Origin: an uncultured Bacteroides sp.
GTDB lineage: Bacteria; Bacteroidota; Bacteroidia; Bacteroidales; Bacteroidaceae
NCBI GenBank assembly: GCA_900766195.1
Contig: CAAFUN010000020.1
Coordinates: 1-9,957, forward strand
DNA length: 9,957 nt
Reading direction: 5' to 3'
This document shows positions 1 through 5,260 of this stretch, one piece after another. Both the position numbers and the translations under genes were made by a program. The notes under the pieces are model-generated. The model made no database searches and was not told the origin of the DNA. It saw only the letters and a program-made list of their open reading frames with translations. Position 1 is the stretch's first letter; every line of letters starts with the position of its first letter.

Positions 1-516
1 ATTGATATGGATAAGACCTACGCCAAGGCAGTGAAATACCCAGGCGACACTGTTATTGCCGAAGATGACCATTATGCTGTTGTCAATAATAACCAAGTCG
101 GTGGAACTTATGATATTATGCGTAAAGTATCTGAAAAGGAAGTACGAGACGCTATCAATCGTTATGGTTTACCCAGTGATGCTACCGAAGATGTAAAGAA
201 CGTCGCTAAAGCTATGGTGGCAGAGGAATTCAGCAAAATGGCAACCAATCGTATGCCCATCTTTGAAATGAATAATGGCAGTGTCCTCTATGTTCAATAC
301 AATCAAAAAAAGGATACGATGGATGTCGGAACTGCTACCAACGTAGGAATGTCAGTACTTCACCAATTCCCATACGACCATGATTTCAGCTTGGATGCTA
401 ATCTTGAAGGAGTAAATGAAAAACTAACTGAGATGACGGTCTATCAAGCAGAAATCGATAGTGAACAAGAAACCGAGAATGTAGCTGAAGAGCAACATTA
501 CCATCGAGGTAGATAA
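1..516 (+). CDS. Uncharacterised protein, probably the C-terminal part of a larger gene cut by the window edge
   Basis: The frame is open from the first base; the first ATG is at position 7, with two sense codons (Ile, Asp) before it, so the true start may lie outside the window. At least 169 residues are visible, ending at a TAA at 514-516. The protein is acidic and soluble, with no signal peptide or membrane segment. It has an 'AKAVKYPGDTVI' start, a 'GGTYDIMRKVSEKEVRD' stretch and a polar Glu/Gln-rich tail ending 'HYHRGR'. I do not recognise a family with confidence. It lies upstream of a conjugative-element lysozyme on the same strand and is followed directly by a terminator, so it is probably the last gene of an upstream operon. 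Its function is unknown. Confidence 0.7.
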   Translation: MDMDKTYAKAVKYPGDTVIAEDDHYAVVNNNQVGGTYDIMRKVSEKEVRDAINRYGLPSDATEDVKNVAKAMVAEEFSKMATNRMPIFEMNNGSVLYVQYNQKKDTMDVGTATNVGMSVLHQFPYDHDFSLDANLEGVNEKLTEMTVYQAEIDSEQETENVAEEQHYHRGR

Positions 517-535
517 TCCATAACTAAACACATGG

Positions 536-571
536 CGGCAAGATTGAGTACAATTAGTCTTGCCGTCTTTA
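536..571 (+). terminator. Rho-independent terminator after the first gene
   Basis: An 8-bp GC-rich stem, CGGCAAGA (536-543) with TCTTGCCG (558-565), encloses a 14-nt loop and is followed by the U-rich run TCTTTATTA. It lies 20 bp after the stop of the upstream gene and ends about 11 bp before the lysozyme start. It should separate the two genes or partly attenuate read-through into the lysozyme. Confidence 0.7.
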
Positions 572-581
572 TTATAAGCAC

Positions 582-1109
582 ATGACAAACAAAACTAAGC
601 AATACATAATCCTATTAATTCTATTCATAGCAAGCTTTATGACGATAAAGGCTCAGATGCTGCATCAACCACATTCATCATCCATTTATAGCTTGTCTGA
701 TTTTGATAAAGCAGTCGCCTGCATAAAATTCTATGAGGGACTTCACACAAAGAAAGACTACCCATACATAGGCTATGGCCATTGCATACAACCTGGAGAA
801 AAACTAAACTGGAGTCTTACAAAGAAACAGGCTGATGCCTTATTGCGCTCAGATTTGAAGAAGCTTTGTGTCATATTCCGTAGATATGGTGCGGATTCTT
901 TATTATTGGCCACACTATCTTATAATGTAGGTTGCGGTCATATATTGGGAAATGGTAAATACCCTAAAAGTCAACTGCTTCGAAAGATAGAGGCTGGCGA
1001 CCGTAAGTTCCACAAAGAATACTTGGAATTCTGCAAGTATAGAGGAAAAAGAATAGCCTCAATTCAACGTAGAAGATACACTGAACTGAGGCTATTGTAT
1101 AGTCTGTAG
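582..1109 (+). CDS. Secreted GH24 (T4-type) lysozyme of a conjugative element
   Basis: The 175-residue protein should cleave the glycan backbone of peptidoglycan in the periplasm. Residues 1-25 form a signal peptide or anchor: a Lys-containing start, a hydrophobic core at about 8-20, then 'IKAQ'. The mature part resembles glycoside hydrolase family 24. The likely catalytic Glu52 lies in 'FYEGLH', Asp59 in 'TKKDYP', and 'YIGYGH' (62-67) matches the family's TIGxGH motif. A helical 'LATLSYNVGCGHILGNG' segment (110-125) corresponds to the family's second conserved region. Tyr62 sits where T4 lysozyme has catalytic Thr26, so activity could differ. From memory, such proteins occur next to transfer genes in Bacteroides conjugative transposons, where they would open the wall for the mating channel. 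The terminator just upstream leaves little room for a promoter of its own. The gene converges on the TAC operon. Confidence 0.85.
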   Translation: MTNKTKQYIILLILFIASFMTIKAQMLHQPHSSSIYSLSDFDKAVACIKFYEGLHTKKDYPYIGYGHCIQPGEKLNWSLTKKQADALLRSDLKKLCVIFRRYGADSLLLATLSYNVGCGHILGNGKYPKSQLLRKIEAGDRKFHKEYLEFCKYRGKRIASIQRRRYTELRLLYSL

Positions 1110-1110
1110 A

Positions 1111-1140
1111 GCCTTCTTTGAAGATAGTATTAGGTACTAT
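1111..1140. terminator. Weak hairpins between convergent genes, possible bidirectional terminator
   Basis: The 27-bp gap between the lysozyme stop and the converging XRE gene holds a small CTTC-TTT-GAAG hairpin. Next to it is ATAGTA (1124-1129) paired with TACTAT (1135-1140), which overlaps the XRE stop codon. The stems are short and AT-rich with no long T-run, so termination is only suggested by the convergent layout. Confidence 0.25.
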
Positions 1141-1472
1141 AAAGCTGCTGCCAATAAATCCATTTTAATGTATGATTTCACGATATCTTTGAAATGAACA
1201 ATCTCTTGCAAGTCGTTGCTATTGAGTTCATCAATACGCAATGTTGTAGCAAGAAAAATGTCTTCAGAGAGCTCTTCTTCAAAGAACACATATAGTTCAC
1301 ACCCAAATAAATCAGCGGTTTTTTCCAGTAAATCTACAGGCATTCCTTGATTTCCGCATTCATAATTACTATAAGCAGAACGGTTAATGCCAAGAGCAGC
1401 GGCTACTTCTTCTTGGGTAAAAGAAGAAATAGATCTAATCTTCTTGAGATTATTTCCAATTCTCTTGTTCAT
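1137..1472 (-). CDS. XRE-family helix-turn-helix regulator, fourth gene of the TAC operon
   Basis: This 111-residue protein starts with an XRE/Cro-CI helix-turn-helix at about residues 5-62. The 'FTQEEVAAALGINRSAYSNYE' segment (18-38) carries the two DNA-contact helices, and 'MPVDLLEKTADLFGCELYVF' follows. The short C-terminal part, 'LRIDELNSNDLQEIVHFKDI' onward, resembles XRE proteins usually encoded beside an ImmA/IrrE metallopeptidase (family knowledge from memory). No such peptidase gene is present here. The ATG lies 9 bp after the stop of the SecB-like gene, so it is almost certainly co-transcribed with the toxin, antitoxin and chaperone. It may be a second repressor of the operon or an independent regulator carried with it. 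The 3' end converges on the lysozyme gene. Confidence 0.85.
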   Translation of the reverse strand: MNKRIGNNLKKIRSISSFTQEEVAAALGINRSAYSNYECGNQGMPVDLLEKTADLFGCELYVFFEEELSEDIFLATTLRIDELNSNDLQEIVHFKDIVKSYIKMDLLAAAL

Positions 1473-1481
1473 GATTTAATT

Positions 1482-1904
1482 TTAATCAACAATAAAAGAC
1501 TGATCAATAGTTTGCCCAAGGTAGATAGGTGGTAATACGTAATCAGCTAATGGAGTGTTTTGACATTTAACGGAAAGAGCTCCACGCAATGAACCATAAT
1601 TTAGAGATGCAAATTGTACTAATACCATAGGAGTAAAAATCAATTGTGCTTTGTCGTTAGTAATCTGTTCTACAGATTCTTTGGCAATAATGAAATAACT
1701 GCACATGACAGCTCGTAACAAAGTTTTATCTCCATCCTTCATTGTCATGATAAGTTTACTGCATAGCACATCATGTTCCTTATCATAATCAAATTGTACC
1801 ACGCACTCAAATTTCACCTCACCGATAGGTGATGATATATTCTCTTCAAAGATTGCAAATTGTTCCAAATCAATCTTTGCGTATTTGTATAAAAGCTGAT
1901 CCAT
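1482..1904 (-). CDS. SecB-like chaperone of a toxin-antitoxin-chaperone system
   Basis: The 140-residue length is close to that of SecB. The N-terminal two thirds alternate beta-rich segments ('GEVKFECVVQFDYD', 'LCSKLIMTMKDGDKTLLRAV', 'MCSYFIIAKE'). A helix-like 'FASLNYGSLRGALSV' (98-112) and 'LPPIYL' (124-129) follow. The latter pattern matches the SecB fold, where the helix leads into a conserved 'LPPI/LPPV' near the C-terminus. In known TAC systems a SecB homologue binds the C-terminal tail of the antitoxin, helps it fold and shields it from proteases, so loss of the chaperone frees the toxin. The gene starts 12 bp after the antitoxin stop, in the order toxin-antitoxin-chaperone. The assignment rests on these motifs and the neighbours; a general export role is less likely given the context. 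Confidence 0.8.
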   Translation of the reverse strand: MDQLLYKYAKIDLEQFAIFEENISSPIGEVKFECVVQFDYDKEHDVLCSKLIMTMKDGDKTLLRAVMCSYFIIAKESVEQITNDKAQLIFTPMVLVQFASLNYGSLRGALSVKCQNTPLADYVLPPIYLGQTIDQSFIVD

Positions 1905-1916
1905 AACTATTTACTT

Positions 1917-2345
1917 TTATGCGACACCTCCAGTTATAGGAGCATATCCAGTTGATATATTTTGCCTTGAATGAAAAACTACGCTCTGCTTTGTCGAAGG
2001 GAGAAAAATGAAAGAGTGATGCTTCATTACATCTTCATGCTCATAAGGTTGAGATACAGAAATCAAGTTTTTACCAATGACCTTCTGAATATTGCAAATA
2101 GTTTCCAATGTCAAATTTTCCTGCCCTTTCAGTAATTTCCCAATATATGTAGGCGTAACTTGCATCCTGTTAGCAAGTTCCTTTTGTGTAATCTTCATTG
2201 TGCGAAGATAGTAGTGCAATGCCAAGGAGATGTCTTGCGAAATGCGAAGCCATTCTCTATTATGTTTCCTATCTGTTGCCTTTTGCTTGGCTTCATCCGA
2301 ACGGCTTTTAGCCATTTGGGATAGTTTATTCAAATCAAATGCCAT
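1917..2345 (-). CDS. XRE/HigA-like antitoxin with a C-terminal chaperone-addiction-like tail
   Basis: This 142-residue protein has three parts. Residues 1-35 are a charged N-terminal extension rich in Lys, Arg and Glu. Residues 36-98 form a helix-turn-helix, with 'KITQKELANRMQVTPTYIGK' at 51-70 and 'LKGQENLTLETICNIQKVIG' at 72-91. Residues 99-142 form a tail beyond the fold containing 'HHSFIFLP', 'SVVFH' and 'STGYAPITGG'. In TAC antitoxins such an aromatic, aggregation-prone extension is the chaperone-addiction (ChAD) region recognised by the SecB-like partner; I infer that role here. The protein should neutralise the toxin encoded 11 bp upstream and repress the operon, probably through the palindrome at 2991-3016. 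A plain HigA-type antitoxin usually ends near the helix-turn-helix, so the tail is the key sign of chaperone dependence. Confidence 0.82.
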   Translation of the reverse strand: MAFDLNKLSQMAKSRSDEAKQKATDRKHNREWLRISQDISLALHYYLRTMKITQKELANRMQVTPTYIGKLLKGQENLTLETICNIQKVIGKNLISVSQPYEHEDVMKHHSFIFLPSTKQSVVFHSRQNISTGYAPITGGVA

Positions 2346-2356
2346 AACTTTAGAAT

Positions 2357-2905
2357 TTAATTGTTCATATCATCACTGTCCATAATACCATTTGCTTTTA
2401 GCCAGTCTCTAACTCTGTCAATGTTTTGTAAAACATGTTCCTTGAGGTCTGGTGAATTTTGAATGGTGTCGGCCAATTTAATACCACCTCCAGTTATTAA
2501 ATAGGTATTCTTATCCATCTTAATAGCATAAATACGAAGCAATGCGGGGTGCCCATTACTGTAGGATTTCATCGGTTGATATTGCAATTCGTATTTATAT
2601 TTACCTTCCAAATAGTGGAAATGAGAATCAAAATCTGGTTTATTGCCATTTTGAGTGTTAACGGCTAATTCATCAAACAATGACTCCAAGTCCTCAGCTT
2701 CATTCAAAACCTGCCTCGTTGCTGATTCTGGCTCTGGGACTTTTGCCCAAACTGAAGCCTTTAAATATTCTTTATTACGTTCCATGAAGTCTGAGATTCT
2801 TTCAACATCCATCCAGTCTGAGAATAGGCGATCGAATTCATTGTCCTCCTGTCCGTCATATTGAATACTATAGATATAGGAAGAGTATATTTCAATTATT
2901 TCCAC
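2357..2905 (-). CDS. Putative RelE/HigB-like toxin of the TAC operon
   Basis: This 182-residue protein is the first gene of the operon. The C-terminal half carries 'LLRIYAIKM' (122-130) and 'YLITGGGIKL' (135-144), then a long helix 'DLKEHVLQNIDRVRDWLKAN' (153-172). The pairing of an Arg-containing strand with a Gly-Gly-x-x-Lys strand recalls RelE/HigB ribosome-dependent mRNA interferases, but I cannot identify catalytic residues with certainty. The N-terminal ~115 residues are acidic and longer than in a typical ~100-residue RelE toxin, so this may be a distinct family. The start is GTG at 2903-2905: an in-frame TGA lies seven codons upstream and the next ATG is 31 codons in. The antitoxin begins 11 bp after the stop. 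The toxin role rests mainly on its position and partial motif match. Confidence 0.68.
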   Translation of the reverse strand: MEIIEIYSSYIYSIQYDGQEDNEFDRLFSDWMDVERISDFMERNKEYLKASVWAKVPEPESATRQVLNEAEDLESLFDELAVNTQNGNKPDFDSHFHYLEGKYKYELQYQPMKSYSNGHPALLRIYAIKMDKNTYLITGGGIKLADTIQNSPDLKEHVLQNIDRVRDWLKANGIMDSDDMNN

Positions 2906-2910
2906 TGCTA

Positions 2911-2926
2911 TAAACTTATTAGTTCA
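2911..2926 (-). promoter_or_regulatory. Degenerate operator-like palindrome just before the toxin start
   Basis: On the minus strand the 16-mer reads TGAACTAATAAGTTTA. It matches its own reverse complement at 12 of 16 positions. It shares TGAAC and AAGTT half-sites with the stronger palindrome at 2991-3016. It lies between the predicted transcription start and the GTG start codon. It could be a second binding site for the antitoxin or the second XRE protein. Confidence 0.5.
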
Positions 2927-2946
2927 TCTTAATCTTATTCACACTG

Positions 2947-2954
2947 CAAATATA
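2947..2954 (-). promoter_or_regulatory. Bacteroidetes -7 promoter element of the TAC operon
   Basis: The minus strand reads TATATTTG, a perfect match to the Bacteroidetes -7 consensus TAnnTTTG, about 42 bp upstream of the toxin GTG. Transcription should start near 2940, giving a leader of about 35 nt. A clear -33 TTTG is not seen at the usual spacing, which suits a promoter of modest strength. Confidence 0.65.
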
Positions 2955-2990
2955 GGCATTATTTTTATAAGAACGAGTAGTCAATACACT

Positions 2991-3016
2991 AAAAGTGAAC
3001 TTATAGGTTCATTTTT
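2991..3016. promoter_or_regulatory. 26-bp near-perfect palindromic operator upstream of the TAC promoter
   Basis: The arms are AAAAGTGAACTTA and TAGGTTCATTTTT, with the dyad centre at 3003/3004. The core TGAAC..TATA..GTTCA is symmetric except for two mismatched position pairs over all 26 bp. It lies upstream of the -33 region of the TAC promoter and outside any coding sequence. Palindromes of this size beside TA operons are typical XRE antitoxin binding sites. Confidence 0.65.
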
Positions 3017-3102
3017 AACACTATAATGACTATCTGTGAAATTAAAGCCCCAATCCGATAACAATCGAACTGAGGCAATATAGCATTTTGAATATGGATT
3101 TC

Positions 3103-3423
3103 TTATTTGTCGACTATCTTCTTTCTCTTAAACGTATAGCATAAACAATTCGTATAAGCGTTTCCCGAAGATAGATTTGAAGCTATTAAAGGAACAACAG
3201 CAACGAGTTCCCATCCTTGTTTGCCATACTTATCCAGTGTCTTATCCGGGTTTTCGTATGTTATCTCACCTTGCTTGGCAAACGTATGCGTGTTTCTGAT
3301 GAATATCGATTTATATTCCCACTGTTCTGTGGCAACATAAGTTGAATCACTGTTGCTCTGTGTCTGAGCGAAAGAGGATGCCGAGCAAAGAGCCAGCATA
3401 AGGACGAATAGATACTTCTTCAT
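3103..3423 (-). CDS. Small secreted DUF4177-like protein
   Basis: This 106-residue protein begins with a clear signal peptide, 'MKKYLFVLMLALCSASSFAQ' (1-20), cleaved after 'FAQ', so it should reach the periplasm or outer surface. The mature part matches the DUF4177 pattern: 'WEYKSIFI' (35-42), 'LDKYGKQGWELVAVVP' (63-78) and a closing strand 'CYTFKRKK' (95-102). DUF4177 is a small alpha/beta domain of unknown function; most members I recall are cytoplasmic, so a secreted form is somewhat unusual. The gene has its own promoter and lies between the TAC promoter region and the OmpA terminator, so it is probably monocistronic. It ends about 85 bp upstream of the TAC palindrome, and no convincing terminator separates the two. 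Confidence 0.8.
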   Translation of the reverse strand: MKKYLFVLMLALCSASSFAQTQSNSDSTYVATEQWEYKSIFIRNTHTFAKQGEITYENPDKTLDKYGKQGWELVAVVPLIASNLSSGNAYTNCLCYTFKRKKIVDK

Positions 3424-3452
3424 CTGTCTGATATTTAGTTACTTATTACATA

Positions 3453-3483
3453 CAAATATACAAATTTTTCGGCAAATAGCCAA
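3453..3483 (-). promoter_or_regulatory. Promoter of the secreted DUF4177-like gene
   Basis: The minus strand has TATATTTG (3453-3460), a perfect TAnnTTTG -7 box. A TTG -33 element lies at 3481-3483, exactly 20 bp upstream. Transcription should start near 3446, leaving a leader of about 23 nt before the ATG at 3423. Confidence 0.7.
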
Positions 3484-3550
3484 GAGAACAAGGAGCTAAT
3501 TACCTGAATAACAGACCATATAATACATTTCTTTCAAGCCTACCTATATT

Positions 3551-3584
3551 TGACAAAATAGGCCGACCTTCACAGGCCAGCCTA
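3551..3584 (-). terminator. Strong rho-independent terminator after the OmpA-family gene
   Basis: On the minus strand an 11-bp stem pairs TAGGCTGGCCT with AGGTCGGCCTA, with two G-T wobbles, around a GTGA tetraloop. TTTTGTC follows immediately. It lies about 30 bp after the OmpA-family stop codon and isolates that gene from the DUF4177-like gene downstream. Confidence 0.8.
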
Positions 3585-3614
3585 CAAAACAAGAATTATT
3601 GAAACAATATATAT

Positions 3615-5090
3615 CTATTTTGGTTCAAAGAACAATTCTATCCTTGTGAACCGATTGCCATCGTTGGGAGAAAGTTCGCTAACCCCACCCATGGATACTT
3701 TGGCAATATATTTTTCGTTCAGGCCACGCGCTACTAACTGTTCACAGATGTATCGAGCACGATTACGGCTCAACTCACTGTTGCGCTCTTTACTGCCAGT
3801 AGCACTATCTGCTGCACCCGTCACACGAATACGAAGGTCATATTTCTTGGCCACACGAGCAATCTCATCGAGATTGATCAGCTGTCTATGGTCACTCAAC
3901 TGGTGTGTATCAATCTTGAAAAAGAAGTAAACAGGAGCACCTATGCAAGAGCGGTTATTGCTCATATCGAGCAGATAAGCATTCCAAGCCTGCTCATCGG
4001 AGGGTGATGTATGTGCGCTATCACCTGCCAACATCATTGCCATCATCGACTGCCTTGTAGATTCATTTAGAGAATCACCTGGAAATCTATCCTTACCGGT
4101 ATTCATATTCCACTTACCTTTTCTCAATCGCTCCATCAACGAATTGAGCCCACTGTAGTCATTCTTAGGATAGAGTGAAACCGTCTGTGAGGTTTCCCCG
4201 TCCGAAGAAAGGCTTTCCAGCTTGTCGCCATATTTTTTCAATAGCCCTTCAATCTCCAGAATCTTGTGCATCTCTGCGAGAGCTCTTGAGTCTGATTTGT
4301 GTCGAGCGTCCAACAGTCTGTTTTTGTTTGCCATCGATAACGAATATCCCAGCAACCAATCATTCTGCTGAATGTAGGGTTTGGCATCCACCACTTTTTT
4401 CCATCCACTCTTACCAAGGGTTACAGACAAACCTGCGGTCAGGCTCACCAGATTGTCACCAAATTCACGGGAAGCACCACGGCCATCAAAGTCCTTAAAT
4501 GTAGTAGTACCGTTCACCTCCATTGTGAGATGCAATCTGTGAGAAAGACGATATCGTCCCATCACGCCATAAGAGAATGCAAAAGGACAGTTCCCATCGT
4601 CCTCGTTGTGGATCAACCCCAAACCTGCATAGGGAACAATGTCCCAGCGTGGCTCATCACGAGCCTTATTAAAATAGGAAGCCACATTCACCAGCAGGTC
4701 AGCGTGCATCAGCTTGTAGCGAGTGTCCTGTAACTCCGAGTTTTTTAACTCAAAGCCACGGAACGATACTCGTGTACCGATAGCTGGCGTAAACCATTTG
4801 CCCACCTGCAGGTGAAGCGTAGGCTTGATGCGACCAAATAAATCCTCACAACCGAGTGGTGTACCGGCAAATGCAGAAGCACCGCCACCGATTCCAATGA
4901 ACCAGTTGTCCTTCCAACCCGACGAGAGTGTTACGTTTCTCAGATACGTCGGTTCCAATGACCTAAGCATCGTCTCACTGATGGAAGTCTGCTGACTCAC
5001 CAGAGAATCCTCCACGAGAGGTTCCTCATTAGCTGCCTGTGCAGTGAGAGCCAAGCAGACAGCCGATAGTACTAAAAATTTCTTCAACAT
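3615..5090 (-). CDS. OmpA-family outer membrane protein with N-terminal beta-barrel-like region
   Basis: This 491-residue protein has a signal peptide ending near residue 20 ('MLKKFLVLSAVCLALTAQAA'). Residues about 55-235 are rich in alternating aromatic/hydrophobic strands and Gly ('WFIGIGGGASAFAG', 'RYRLSHRLHLTMEVNG', 'SLTAGLSVTLGKSGW'), as in an outer membrane beta-barrel. A polar, partly helical region follows (about 260-380). Residues 387-491 form an OmpA C-terminal peptidoglycan-binding domain: 'VYFFFKIDTHQL', Asp428 in 'TGAADSATG', then 'LSRNRARYICEQLVARGL' with Arg444. Asp428 and Arg444 occupy the diaminopimelate-binding positions of the family. It probably anchors outer membrane to cell wall, perhaps altering the surface of cells carrying the element. 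I see no clear promoter before it; it may be co-transcribed with the relaxase 170 bp upstream. A strong terminator follows. Confidence 0.87.
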   Translation of the reverse strand: MLKKFLVLSAVCLALTAQAANEEPLVEDSLVSQQTSISETMLRSLEPTYLRNVTLSSGWKDNWFIGIGGGASAFAGTPLGCEDLFGRIKPTLHLQVGKWFTPAIGTRVSFRGFELKNSELQDTRYKLMHADLLVNVASYFNKARDEPRWDIVPYAGLGLIHNEDDGNCPFAFSYGVMGRYRLSHRLHLTMEVNGTTTFKDFDGRGASREFGDNLVSLTAGLSVTLGKSGWKKVVDAKPYIQQNDWLLGYSLSMANKNRLLDARHKSDSRALAEMHKILEIEGLLKKYGDKLESLSSDGETSQTVSLYPKNDYSGLNSLMERLRKGKWNMNTGKDRFPGDSLNESTRQSMMAMMLAGDSAHTSPSDEQAWNAYLLDMSNNRSCIGAPVYFFFKIDTHQLSDHRQLINLDEIARVAKKYDLRIRVTGAADSATGSKERNSELSRNRARYICEQLVARGLNEKYIAKVSMGGVSELSPNDGNRFTRIELFFEPK

Positions 5091-5128
5091 GCGATTCTAT
5101 TTTGTGTTCATGTTATGTTCTGTTTGAA

Positions 5129-5254
5129 AGAATGGACATCAAGCCTGACGTAGAGGAACTGGTGAAACAAAGCACCACCATGTCTGAAAAAAGAGAAGGA
5201 ACATGGTGTAAAAAAACACCAGTCAACCTCTGCTTCTGACCATCCGTCCATTCT
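5129..5254. repeat. 126-bp nested imperfect inverted repeat between relaxase and OmpA genes
   Basis: Three arm pairs nest around one centre: AGAATGGAC (5129-5137) with GTCCATTCT (5246-5254), AGAGG.ACTGGTG (5152-5164) with CACCAGT..CCTCT (5217-5231), and CACCATGT (5176-5183) with ACATGGTG (5201-5208). The outer spacers are both exactly 14 nt; the inner ones are 11 and 8 nt. Transcribed from the minus strand it would fold into one long interrupted stem starting six bases after the relaxase stop codon. It may act as terminator, attenuator or RNA stabiliser, or be a small non-autonomous repeat element. Confidence 0.7.
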
Positions 5255-5260
5255 TAAAAA

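Noticed and set aside
4175..4733. Plus-strand open frames opposite the OmpA-family gene
   Set aside because: The minus strand carries a signal peptide and a clear OmpA domain across this span; the opposite frames are Ser/Cys/Pro-rich antisense readings with no motifs.
5201..5220. ACATGGTG followed by an A-run read as a simple terminator
   Set aside because: The A-run is on the wrong side for a minus-strand terminator and does not give a T-run on the plus strand; the wider nested inverted repeat explains the sequence better.
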